Of a stretch of 64,000 bases of DNA, positions 39,114-51,006 are shown piece by piece. How positions within the stretch are numbered: the stretch's first letter is position 1; every line of letters begins with the position of its first letter. The stretch comes from Persicaria tinctoria (lineage: Eukaryota > Streptophyta > Magnoliopsida > Caryophyllales > Polygonaceae): assembly GCA_037127255.1 (NCBI GenBank), contig JBANSL010000020.1:59531598-59595597 (forward strand), read 5' to 3'. The notes beneath the pieces were generated by a model. The model had not been told where the DNA came from, ran no database searches, and saw nothing but the letters and a program-made list of their open reading frames with translations. A program made the position numbers and the translations under genes.

Positions 39114-42100
39114 TCACCCGATAGCATCCAGTTGGATGAGATCATAAAGATCAGAATCGCTGTGAAGATTGGGATTATTAGTTGCGTGGGCAAGGTGTGC
39201 AACCCGATCAGCCACGCAATTATCAGAACGAAGAACATGTGTAAACAAGACTTCGTTAATCCCAATTAGTAAGGAACTAATGTCAGATAACACTAGTTCG
39301 ATTTCCCATGGACATTTTGTACCCTTTTTGAAGTAGTCAATGATGATGAGGGAATCACCTTCAATAATGAGTTTGTTAATACTTAATTGCTTTGCGCATA
39401 CAATTCCTTTTCTTAGAGCGCGCGCTTCTGCCATAAGGGGAGTTTGTTTTCCAATTTTGTCTCCTTCAATTGCCAACACTGTACCGTTCTCATTTCGTAT
39501 GACAAAACCAATGGAACTTTGATGATTGTGAGTTGAAGAACCATCAAAATTAAGTTTCATCCAACTTGGTGGCGGCTTTTTCCACCTTACTCTATTATTT
39601 ATCCTTCTCTTACCCGTTGGGCTCTTCTCTTGCCCGCTCACAGAATGCTTTTCCTGATGAGCCATGTTCGCTCTAATCCAATTTTGTCGGTTCACTTCCA
39701 CTTTTTGTTGAAAACCTATTTGGGTAGGCAATTTCTCCTGCTGGAAAATCAGGAGATTCTTGGTTAACCATATCGTCCACCAGTTGAAAGCCCATCTTTG
39801 TTTCTCCTCCTTGGTTAATATTTGCCCAATCTTCCCCATTATAATTTTGATATTTCTGGATGATTTAATTTCATTTTCAATTACAGTTTTTCCAGCATTA
39901 TCTAGACTCTGAATTATAGAAGAGAACTTACATTCAAATAGTAAGTGGACAATATCTTCACGATGATGGTTGCATAGTTCGCAGTATGGTGGGATTGATA
40001 ATCCTTTATTAGCCAATTTCCCAGCAGTGGGTAGTCCATCATTGCATACTTTCCATAAAAATTTTTTTATCTTGGGCGGGGCATCTATTTTTCAAATCCA
40101 CGCATAATCATTAACTACTGTTTCAAAAGCATTCGTAACTAGTTTGTAGGCGCTAGATGTTGTGAACCAACCTTTCTTGTCCGGCCACCAATATAACCTG
40201 TCCTCAATGGGGCATACCGGTAGAGGGATTGCACATATCTGTTGTACTAATTCATCTGGTAGAACCTGTTTAAGTTTCTGTATGCTCCAAGAGTTATTGG
40301 CTATAAATTCGACCACTGTGCTATTTAGGTCAATATTATCTATATCTGTACAGTGTTGTTTTAATGGGTTAGGTGGGCTCCAATTATCCTCCCAAAACTT
40401 AATAGATTTCCCGTTGCCTACAGACCAACATAAACCTTTCCGGAATGGATCGATTAATTTCCTTAACTGTGACCATTGCCATGATGCATTTCCATTATTC
40501 TGATAATTTAGAATATGGGTGTCCTTTAAATATTTGGCAGTGATAATTTTGATCCATATATTATCCGGTTCCGCCATGATTTTCAATAGTAACTTTAATT
40601 GTAAGGTGATATTCATGTCTTTGGTTTTCCTTAGACCTAAACCTCCTGCATTTTTAGATTTACAAATTTTATCCCAACTAATCAATGGTTTGTACTGTAA
40701 GTCCTTGTTCCAGAAAAACGATCTATTTATTTTATCCAGGTTAGAGTGCATTGATGTTGGTAGCATAAAGCTTTGCATAGCGTACAATGGTTTTGCTGAC
40801 AGGTTTAAGTTAATAAGGATCGAACGTCCCTGTTGTGATAAAGTATTAGCTTTCCACTTAGATAGTTGAGAATTTGTCTTGTTGATGATTTCTTCAAATG
40901 TTGTTTTGTTGACACGCCCGTTAATTATTGGACAACCGAGATATTTATCCAATTTTGTCTGATTGGTTATATTGAGGGTGCTCACGATGCTTGGGACCCT
41001 GGTAGACCCTATGCCCGGGGAGCATTGAAATGCGGATTTTATGTAATTGATCTTTTGCCCTGATATTTGACAATATTCGGTCATAATCGTTTTGACCCTA
41101 TTGCATGACTCCATATTTCCTTTAGAGAATATAATGATATCATCCGCAAATGAAAGAAACGGGATTCTCACTGTAGCACGATTAAATTTGAATCCTATAC
41201 CCGATTTTGGCTGAAGAGCTTCAGCCGATAATTTTCTGGCTAGCACTTCAGCACCAAGGATAAACAAAAAAGGGGAAAGCGGATCACCCTGGCGGAGCCC
41301 TCTCTTTGCTTTGAATACTTCTGTTGTGCCGATATTCACAAGGACCGAGAAAGAAACCGTGGTTACACATTCCATTATAAGGTCAATAAACTTTGTATGA
41401 AAACCAAACTTCTGTAAGACGGCAGATGTAAAATCCCAATCAACTCGATCATAGGCTTTCTCCATATTGAGTTTAATAGCTAACCAACCATCCGCACCCT
41501 TACGATTTTTGAAATAATGAAAAATTTCATGTGCAATCAATACATTATCCTGAATTGCCCTATCCGATACGAATGCTCCTTGCAGAGGATGAATTAGTTT
41601 TCCAATTACCCTTTTTAATCTCTCTGTGAGGATTTTGGAAATTATTTTATAAAGGGTTGAGCATAGACTTATAGGTCTGTAATCACTTGTTTTTGCGGGG
41701 TTATCACATTTAGGTAATAGTGTGATGAAAGTGTGGTTAATTTGTCGTAAGAGCTTGCCCGAATGGAAGAATGCCTTAACCGCACGAGTAACATCTATCC
41801 CAACTATGTCCCAGTATTCTTTAAAAAATTCAGCTGTCATACCATCTGGGCCTGGGGATTTGTTCTGTCCTAACGCTAAGACCGCATCTTTTATTTCCCT
41901 ATTAGATGGTTGAGCGATAAGATAATTGTTCTCGTCCTCAGTAATAGATGAGGGAATTAATTCTAAATAATCATGTAACAGTCTTTTATTTATTTGTTCT
42001 TTAGAAAACCTCGTCACAAAATCTTGTCTAATCTCATTGCGTATATTATCTTCTCCAAAGACTAGTGTTCCCTCAGCTGTTGTGATTTGCCGAATGATTT

Positions 42101-43235
42101 TCCTATTTCTCCTTCCTGTAGCTATTCTGTGGAAATATGCTGAGTTACAGTCCGTCATTTTGATGTGTTTAGATTTTGCCCTTTGACCCCAGTACTCTTT
42201 TTGATACCGTAGTAGCGCTTCTTTTTTCTTAATGAGCATTGCTTCTTTGGTTTTATTGCCATTTGATGTGTTAGAGGCATTTACAGATTGTAATGTTACA
42301 AGATCCTTTTCCACAATATCGATCTGCCTGAAAACATTCCGGAATGTATGCTTATTCCATACCTTAGCATTCTGCTTAACTATTCTTAGTTTTGAGACTA
42401 ATCGGAACATAACTGACCCATTATAACTTGTTCTCCAGGCTTGTTTAACCACGTTACGAAAATCTTTTCTCTTTAACCACATATTCTCAAATTTAAAAGG
42501 TGGTGGCTTGAATTGAGATTGATTATTCAGTATGATAGTAATAGGGCAATGATCGGATGTGGAGAAGGCTCCATTTGTGGCTACAATATCTGGATAGGTT
42601 TCTAAAATTTGGTGTTGTACGAGCACGCGATCTAGTTTCTCTTTAATATTGTCCTCTCCATCCACCATTTTTCTCCATGTAAAGGGGTTTCCGACCGCAG
42701 GGATCTGTAGAAGTCCAGTCTGGTTTTTGAAGTCATTCAATCTTTGAAATCTAGTAAAATTGTATATGGTACCTCCCATCTTCTCGTTGTTATTCCCAAT
42801 CTCATTAAGATGTCCTATAACCATGGAAGGTAGGGTTTGTTGGGAGATAATATTAGTTAATTCATTCCAGAATTTAGCCTTTTCTGCTGTGTTAGGGGGT
42901 CCATAAACGAAGAAAATCATTCCGTTAAAATTATTACTAACACTTGAATATTTTACACCAATGATTCTTGGCAGATGAATTTCCACTGTTATTGTTTCGT
43001 TTAGCAGATAATTCTCATTCCACATTACTCCTATGCCACCCGATCTTCCATTACCCGCTGACCAAATTGCTTTGTTAAAACCACTTCCCATCCATGTTCT
43101 CTCATTCGTTATTCTCTCCGTCTTAGTTTCTGCTACTGCCATTACAGCTATGTGCTCATTTAGTCGCATTGCTTTGATTTCTGTCCATAGGTTAGGCCTA
43201 CCAATCCCCCTTATATTCCAAAAACAAATCTTCAT
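39114..43235 (-). pseudogene. LINE ORF2 (endonuclease, reverse transcriptase, RNase H; one nonsense codon)
   Basis: The start at 43235 gives MKICFWNIRGIGRPN, the usual opening of a plant L1 apurinic-type endonuclease, followed by VAETKT and STSDHCPI endonuclease motifs. Reverse transcriptase motifs follow in order: NKSPGPDGM, YRPISLCS, the palm stretch ending in KRGLRQGDPLSPFLF, and the catalytic FADDIIIFSK. A TGA lies at 40092-40094 in the linker. The frame then reopens into a CELCNHHREDIVHLLFEC zinc-binding-like segment and an RNase H domain (NFDGSSTHNHQSSIGFVIRN, EARALRKGI, HVLRSDNCVADRVA), ending at 39114. About 1370 codons, otherwise uninterrupted. Confidence 0.92.
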
Positions 43236-43775
43236 AAATAACCTTTGTGTTGCATGAAGAAACAAGGTAATTTCTTCATACACAGATATTGTATACAACT
43301 TGCATTTCTGGCATGATGGTTTCGACTTATCATAAGATTGGTTGTTTCTAAATTATCATCATTCGATCGATTATTGTTTTTGTTCAAACGATCTGTATAT
43401 GTAATTGTCATCTTCAATTTATAGACGATAAGGATGATTGCTAGATTATAGCACAATCGGTTTAATATAACTACCATACCATTAATCAGGATGCTTCCAT
43501 ACAGCATTACATGACAGTACATATTCCATACCAAAGTCCTTCTACACTCAAGCAACAACCATACATAGATAGACTCAACTGCACAAAATGAGTCCATACA
43601 ACACTTAGAGTTTTCAATACACTCCCAATTTAAACCAAAATGATATCCCATAACACACCAGACAGTAGCACACATACCTACATCACCATGGATCTTGAAT
43701 GGCTTTATTCTTAGCTTGGCAAGGAGGCCCTCTTCGCCACTAAAGAGAACTCCCTTTTGCCATGTTACCGATGCA

Positions 43776-45359
43776 CTACACATGCTTACCCTTCTTAGAG
43801 CTGCCACCCATCAGAGTCATGGTGGAGCAGGCGGAATCACCTTCCTCGGTCTTCATCTTTCGCTTACCCGACTCAGATTTGGAAGCTTCACTCATAGCTT
43901 GATGGTCAAAAACAGCAGGAGAGACAGCAGGAATCACATGATGCTCATAAAGAGACTCAGCCAAGCGCTCAGGAGTACTTAGATCAGGCAACTTGAATTC
44001 AACAGATGGGGGAATGTCTCGGAAAATTACCTCATAATCAGCTTGTGTGAGCCCAGGGTCAGCAAGACCATCAGATACCAGACATTCCTCCATAAAATCA
44101 TCCTCATCAAATTCCAAGCACTCATCATCGTCAGCAGCAAAGGAGTGAAGACCGGGTTGCAATTCCGCCTTGAAGCTAATTTCCTCATCACCTGGGTTTG
44201 CATTCTTGAAGGGGAGCACAGTAGGCATCACCACTGACAGAGGGGCAGGGGCTAAGGCATTGCCATTGATCAGGATAGGAGTGGCGGCAGCTGAGTTACC
44301 AGCAGAGCTCCCAGGAGACTTTGAAGAAGAAGAATCAGAAGATATTGTGACATTCTTACCAAAACTTTTAAGAAGCTCCTCCTTGGAATGTCCAAACATA
44401 GGTGGAGGCCTCACAATTGGTCTCCTGGCAGCTACTTGCACCCACTCTCCTCCCATATTAGCATCAGCTTGATCATCAGGCAATGGAGGAGCCATCATCT
44501 GAGCACCATTGGATGCACCAGAGTTGCATAAATTCCTTCTCGGACATGCCTCAAACACATGATCTTCAGCACCACAGCTTCCACACCCAATTGGAAAATC
44601 TTCAAACCACATAGGGTAGGACTCTACCTCACCCATCTCATTGATAACAAAGATCTCCCTGCCAGCAATTTTAGTAACATCGACAGAAACACACACTCTA
44701 GGGAACCGAAAGCGAGCTCCCTTAGAGTTAAAGGCCGCCACTTTTATGATCGTTCCCAACTTGTTAGCCCTCACAATATCCCTGAGAATACTCTCATGGA
44801 CATATTTAGCCGGCAAACCAGGGAACCTAATCCACAGGTCCAAGAGAGATACATATTCCAGCAAAGGATCAAAATCCAACCTCCATGGTCGGAGGAGGAT
44901 GAGTTGCCCAGCAACATGGAAGGGGCGGTTGTCCCAAACCTATGCTCGGTCCTCATTTTTATCAAAACGCAACTCAAACCAGTTATTGGCAACTGGAATA
45001 AGCTGAAAACCTCCAGAGAGAGACTTCCACACATACCTCAGTTTTTTCCTAACATCCTTGGCTTCCAGGGCATCGCCGATGATGGTGGCAAATAGCGAGG
45101 ACTGATTGAGCAGGTTGATATTCTCCTGGACCTTGCCCTGGAGAGAAAGGAGTTTCTCCCTTTTGAGAGTCTTCCTCTTGAATTGTTTCTCTGCTTTTGC
45201 TTTGCGTGACGCCTCACAACCATCATCGGAGTGATGCATCTCCTCAGGAAGCTTAGAGCCCTTCGACTTTTTGTTACTCATGGAGTTGTTGGCTATGACA
45301 GGAGCAAGATCATCTGCGACCAAGGGTTTCTTCCCTTTGTCAACCGCAGCAGTGGCCAT
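43776..45359 (-). pseudogene. LINE ORF1 (nucleic-acid-binding protein; one nonsense codon)
   Basis: The frame begins at 45359 (MATAAVDKGKKPLV) with a Lys-rich region and a DUF4283-like domain (LFATIIGDAL..., FELRFDKNED). It meets a TAG at 44940-44942 and continues in the same frame through the rest of that domain (LDLWIRFPGLPAKY) to a zinc knuckle CGSCGAEDHVFEAC (CX2CX4HX4C). The acidic, Ser-rich C-terminal tail ends at 43776 after KKGKHV. ORF1 proteins bind the element RNA. A single nonsense codon separates this copy from an open frame. Confidence 0.88.
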
Positions 45360-46076
45360 CTCAAGAAAAAACCAGAAATTTTTGTTAGAATCACTTGCAC
45401 TTGAAAGTATGAATAGAGAGAAGAGAAGTGTGGAGGTGTGTAGAAATTGCACACACCAACCACACCTTATATAGCGAGAAATCACCAATAGAAGGAGGGA
45501 ATTAGAGCAAGGAAGATCACAGACTCGGAATCGAGTATGCAGGATGGCTATAGAGGCTATGACAGGAAATAGCCCCAAATCAATTTCAGCAACCACAGAG
45601 AGAACAACGCCAATCGAAAAGCCCCAGGACAAGCCCCCAATGGAGTCCGTACACCCGAAGCAAAGCCATGGAGGAGGCCGATTTGACCTTACAAGAACAA
45701 TCATCGCGCTTGAGCATACAGATTCACCCTCAGCATTCCAGATTTCACACGGGGTTGGATTAAGGTTAATCCCGCACGAAAACTCTTGATTTGAAGTGGT
45801 ACTTTGATCCAATTGGAACCCGCCATCACAGAGCCTTGTCTGGCAACCGGTTGCGGGATGAAGACGAAGTGTAGGGCCATCATTGGGTGCGCAAGAGAGG
45901 CCGATCAGAATGAGGGCGACGATGAATAGGGAATAGCCTAGGGTTTAGGCTGTTCGCTTTGCTTCGAGAAAGGGTTCTCCGATTTGGGAGGCAAAGGGGT
46001 TTTTTTTCCGGCGCGTGAGGCGCGTTCTACACAAAAGCGGAGTGCCATTTTTTTTTTAAATGTATAACTCTTAAAT

Positions 46077-46954
46077 ATATATATAATACTACAACTTTTA
46101 TTTTTAATTAAAAATCATAATTATATAATATTTAGATTTATGATTGTATTATTTATAGATTTATATAAATATTAAACAATTAAAAACAAATAAATAAAAG
46201 ATAGGATTTGACCTTCTAAGAGTAATCCAAATTTGGCATTTCTTTTGGAAGTAGCCCAAAAACAAAAGGATCAAGTTGAATTTTAGCCTAAGTTTGAAGT
46301 AAAATTAGACCAAAACCCAATTTTTAGCCTACCATGAAAGATGGTCTTACGAGGTCTTCCTGTGCATGATTGTTCTGCGGTTCATCAAAGGCTCGTCGTC
46401 CATATTAGTTTCTTGAGGTGATTTGTTTTTTGTTTGAATCTGTACGTTGTGTACGTGCTTGATCTTCTAGATATTTTTCCATCTGATTAAAGCTAATATT
46501 GTATCGTTTGTTGATTTCTGTAGCTTTGATTAGTTTGTATTTTTTGTTATTTTCATGCTACATTATCTTTGTTCACTGGTTATATCATTGAGGCAATTTG
46601 GTTTATTTGATGATGGACTTCGCATCTAGATACAACTCAGCTGTTAGCATTGGTAGGTTAGTTGTTAGTACTCATGAATTTGTGCTAATACTACATATTT
46701 ATCATTTTTGAAGTGTACATAAGTAGTCAAATTATTTATACTTAAAATGTGTACTTACAAGTCTAATGATTTGAAATTTACCTAGAAATGTAGGTTAGTA
46801 GTTAGTACTCATGAATACTCCATGTGCTAATACTACATATTTATCATTTTTGAAGTGTACATGAGTAGTCAAATTATTTAAACTTAAAATGTGTACTTAG
46901 AAGTATAATGATTTGAAATTTACCTAGATTGTTTGAGATGATAATATTTTCACC
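46077..46954. other. Intergenic with a 137-bp tandem duplication
   Basis: The stretch GGTTAGTTGTTAGTACTCAT through ATTTACCTAGA at 46655-46785 is repeated with few changes at 46791-46928. Shared words include CTAATACTACATATTTATCA and AATGTGTACTTA. The rest, including a possible transcribed T-rich segment at 46360-46600, shows no recognisable gene. Confidence 0.6.
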
Positions 46955-47150
46955 GCTAATTTTTACTATTTTCACCGCTAATCACCGCATAGGTTTGCGG
47001 TGACTTTAATGACAGTCAACGAGGCCACCGCATAGGTTTACGGTGGCCACCGCCATACTTTACGGTGGGTTGAGGAGTATACAGGCCCAAAACCATCGCC
47101 ATAACGATCCAAAACCGTCGTCATAAACAACCGCATATCATGTATACGGT

Positions 47151-47216
47151 GGGTTTGAACCGTCGAACCCCGGAATGGCCGCTCTTTATTTATCAATTCA
47201 AGGGTTTGAACCGTCG
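47151..47216 (+). repeat. SINE 3' stub with 15-bp target duplication
   Basis: GGGTTTGAACCGTCG is repeated at 47151-47165 and 47202-47216. The 36 bp between hold AACCCCGGAATGGCCGCTCT, then TTATTTATCAATTCAA, the 3' end of the CTCTTTATTTA SINE family. It inserted into a subterminal repeat of the surrounding TIR element, so it is younger than that element. Confidence 0.75.
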
Positions 47217-47327
47217 CCATAACGATTCAGAACCGTCGTCATAACCCACCGTATAGGTACACGGTGGGTTTAAACCATCACCATAATGGCCTAAAATCGT
47301 CGCCATAATGGTCCAAAACCCACCGTA

Positions 47328-47407
47328 TACACATGCAGGGGCGGCCCCAGGGTGGGGCGGACGTACGCGACCGCCCCACCCTTCGACCCACGTGCCCCGG
47401 GGTTTGA

Positions 47408-47438
<31 letters not shown>

Positions 47439-50400
47439 TAAGTGTTGTAATAAGTAAAACTAAGATGAATATAGAATCAATAAGTCTACTTTACTTAGTT
47501 GGTTAGTGGGAAGGAAGGAAATGAGCCTCAATGTCCCCCTTCGTGGTAGATTGGTTGCACGCATACTTCGTGGAATTGTGGTAGATTGGTTGCATATAAG
47601 GCCATACATGTAACGGCCCGGGATTATGATTCCCGAGTTACGTTTCGAGGGATGAAACCCCTCGTTAGGACCTTGCGCCCCGAGTACAGGTTGAAGGTTT
47701 CAAAACTTACTTTAATGTTTTCAAAGGGGGATTTCATACCCAAAATCGAAGGGATCGTTGGAATCCCCGGGGAAGTCCCCTGTACCTATCGTAAGTCTAA
47801 GCGTGGAAATCCGAAATCATGCGACTAGCGAAAACAAGTGTAATACAAAAGTGTGCCACGGCAGAGCCGGGTCAAAACGGAGTCTAAAGTATAAATCCAA
47901 AAATATAATCAGAGTCTGGTGAAGTCTATAACTCCAGCGCTCACTCTCCGCCGACAAAATGACCCGCGCAATAAGCAAACAGCACCGATAGGATGAACAT
48001 AAATAATACCTAAAAAAATTGATATGGGGCGGGATCAGATCGATGCCCACTTTAGCTCTGCATCCCAACCATAAGTACACGTATACGCTATACCTAATAA
48101 AGATGCTTCTAGATGCATGGCGGAATATTAACACACTAACATGCTCCTAAGATCAAGTACATAATAATAATAAGGCCTTAGCACAGAATACCAAGTGGTA
48201 TATCCCTCTCCTACCTCCACCCCTTCCGATAGGTGGAGACTGGCCAGCTCGTGAATGCATTCATTCATAATAGGGCGGCACGCATGCCTAACCCGCTCCA
48301 CAATAAAGCCCGCAGGCATCTCATAATATAAGGAAGTTCATGACTCGATTGACTCAGGACGGGACCCGATGAGACTAGGTCGTCCTATAACCCTAGCAAT
48401 GACTCTAGTGACTTCACAGATAACGGCCGTTCTGTTTACATACGCATAAAGAAATAGGATGCTCAACGATCAATGCAACCTAGCATGGTACTACATGGCA
48501 TGCTGATCATGAATGCAACACCTAGTATATCATGCACCTAAAGCAGGGAATAGCTCTATTCAATCTGAGTAAGCTCCGAAGAGACTTACCTGGTATCGCA
48601 GAACAGCAAAAGACAATCAACCAGGCAATATGAAATCCGACACGTCACAGATGGTCACCTAACAAGTATAAGCACATCAATGAGTCTATCTCTAAGGCAC
48701 ACAAAGCATAGAATTATCACACACACAACTTCACAACTTAACATAATAACCGTCACATCATCATTTCCATATTATCAACCTTATCTCGTAATCTATCATC
48801 TCAACATCTCACAACCATACTCAATATAATTTTCCAATTCATCAACTTAAGATGATTCCAATTCATACTTAACCAATTTGCATGCTATCATCTCACAATC
48901 TTACTTAGCATATAATTGCACATCTTCAACATAATCATATAACATTTAACCACAAATAATAAATCACCACAATATTATATCTTAAATCTCAAAACAACAT
49001 TTTATATTTTAATCCCAATAATTTTACATACTACTTCTAACATCTTTTTATTTTAACATCTTAATAAAATATCTATAAAATCCCAACAATATTCATTTAA
49101 TCAAAACATCCCTTTTTAAATTACTAATCCAACCTTACTTTATTTTAAATTACCAAAACACACCCTCTTATTTTATAAAATCCCCAAACCGGCCCTCTTG
49201 TTTAATAACCCAAACCGAGCCCTTATTTTACACCTCCCAAACCGAGCCCTTTGTGGAAGAAAAAAAAAAGGCCCAAAAATCAGTTTGGCTCATCTGGAAA
49301 AATAGGCCCAAACCTTTCTCTTAAAACCCCAAAAAAAATCAGGCCCACAAAGAAAGACCCAAACCCGGTTTTGTCTCAGCACAAATTAGGCCCAAATTTC
49401 CCATTTTCGGCCCAACAAATTAGGCCCAAAACCTCCATTCTATTTCTTCCATTTGACACAACGTGGAAAGAAAGAAAAAAAAGAGGGGAGTGGGGCCAGG
49501 TGAGGTGGCGATGTGGCAAGTGATGGGGTCCCACATGCTTCTTCTTCCCCAGATTTTCCAAAATGAAAGAACAAGGGGAGGGCTTGTGTGTGTTCGGCAG
49601 AACGACGAAGGAAGAGGGAAAAGGGAGGTCGTCGGCAGCGATGGGGCTGGGCTCCGGCCACCAGGAACGACCACTCCGACACCCACACACACGAAAACGG
49701 AAAGGGAAGGGAGGAGGAGAAGAAAGAAGCTCACCGAGGTGTTCGACGCCGGAAAGCTCGGAGCTCCGGGGAGGTGCGTTTGGCTGCGTCGATGGTGATC
49801 CTTCGATCAAGGAGGCCTGGGAGAGGTGCGGGGTGTTAAGGGCGGAACCTCTGGCTGATAAAGGGTGAAAGAGGAGAGGTCGAGAGGAATCGAGACTTAC
49901 CGAGTTGGACGGAAACAGGGGTGGCGCCTCTGCTGCTGCTGGTGGCCGGCGACGGAGACTGGCGGGGAGGCGGTAGTCGACGGAGGTGTGGTGGGAGAGG
50001 CCTAGCTCTCGGTGTTATCCTCCAAGAGGGAAAGAAGGGTTGTTTGGTTTGTTTGGTTTGTGTTTGTGTGGGGTGTGGAAGGGTGTGTTCAAGTTCAGAT
50101 TTCATGGACAAAATCTTGGGTTTCTTGACTGCACAAATCGACAAGGCATGGGAAAGGGTTCTCCTCATTTCCATTCTTGGCAAGTCAAAGTAAGGGAAGA
50201 AAAAAAGTATATGAGTGTGTTGGGTTAATTAGGGAGGGGTTGAAAGGGGTAGGAAATTTAAAAATTAAATCTCAAATTAAGGGATCCAATGGTTGAATTT
50301 GGATAAGGATGTGAGAAAAAAAGACGAAATTGGGGTCTCGAGTCGGAATTTAAATTTCTGCTGCTTGGTCGTTCAAAACCTGAATGAAAGACGGAATTGA

Positions 50401-50765
50401 TATTTAAAACGAAAATTTGGGCCGGAATTTATTTTAAATTCCTTTTGATTTTCTTTTTCCAAAAATTAATATTTTAAAAATCCGAGCCTTTACACCTAAC
50501 TAATATGCAAAAGCCTTGAATTTAACATGATTGAATTTCGATAAGTTTACACTCCTAAATATGACAAATGCCTGAATTTCCAATGAATGACGAGTAACAA
50601 CTATCATAGCAACAAAGCAAATGTAAGCCTACTTTTCTATAATCCACTGCTAAGTTGAAAATCGTAGCTTAGGTAAAGGAGTTTATTCAAGGCCAATATC
50701 TAAGTACACACTAGAAAATTTCGCCCCACCTTTCGGAGGATCATGCGGCCGCCACTGTACACATG
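47328..50765. mobile_element. hAT element (8-bp TSD, CAGGGGCGG ends) containing an LTR-like block
   Basis: TACACATG is duplicated at 47328-47335 and 50758-50765. The enclosed DNA (47336-50757) begins CAGGGGCGGCC and ends with the complement of CAGTGGCGGCC. This is typical of hAT elements whose ends start CAGGGGCGG. No hAT transposase is visible. Most of the interior is the LTR-like block at 47610-50494, leaving roughly 0.5 kb of the hAT element itself. Confidence 0.75.
47610..50494 (-). repeat. Probable large solo LTR (Ty3/gypsy-like), about 2.9 kb
   Basis: On the minus strand the block starts TGTAAAGGCTCGGATTTTTA and ends CGGGAATCATAATCCCGGGC, then CGTTACA. TG...CA ends and a CCCGGGCCGTTACA-type finish are common in plant gypsy LTRs. 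The interior has a GC-rich segment (49450-50000) with several overlapping open frames but no recognisable gene. The five bases flanking the two ends do not match, so the solo-LTR interpretation is provisional. Confidence 0.4.
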
Positions 50766-51006
50766 CGGTGGGTTATGACAGCGACTTTGGATAACATCTA
50801 CAAACGGTTTTCAACTGCCCAAAAACCCACCGCATGTATACGGTCGTCATAACCCCCAACATTGGTATACAGTGGGTTCGTATACGGTCAACGGATCCAC
50901 CGCATGTATTTGCGGTGGATCTGAGAAAAAGTGGATTAAGACCACCGCATACCTATGCGGTGATTAGCGGTGAAAATATCCGCTCGTTTAAAATGTAAGA
51001 ATAAAT

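Larger units (their letters stand above)
39048..46076 (-). mobile_element. Nearly intact 7-kb LINE (L1-type)
   Basis: The 13-bp direct repeat ATAACTCTTAAAT at 39048-39060 and 46064-46076 marks the target duplication. On the minus strand the element has a 5' UTR (about 46060-45360), ORF1, ORF2, a very short 3' UTR with a stem-loop (39096-39121, TCGGGTG/CACCCGA), then GAATTTTTACCGAATC and an A-rich tail. Each ORF is interrupted by just one in-frame stop; the rest is open. Confidence 0.93.
46955..50982. mobile_element. TIR element with CCGCATAGGTATGCGG subterminal palindromes (split by insertions)
   Basis: The left side has TATTTTCACCGCTAATCACC, then GCATAGGTTTGCGGTG (46970-47005). The right end, read on the minus strand, has the same TATTTTCACCGCTAATCACC followed by GCATAGGTATGCGGTGG (50982 backwards). 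Many copies of TACGGTGGGTT, CGTCATAAC and ACCGTCG words lie just inside both ends, as in CACTA-type subterminal repeats. The ends do not start with CACTA, so the superfamily is uncertain. Without the nested hAT element it is only about 0.6 kb. Confidence 0.5.

Noticed and set aside
49251..50228. Cluster of overlapping frames of about 80-145 codons on both strands
   Set aside because: GC-rich part of the LTR-like block; frames overlap in all directions with biased composition and no recognisable domain.
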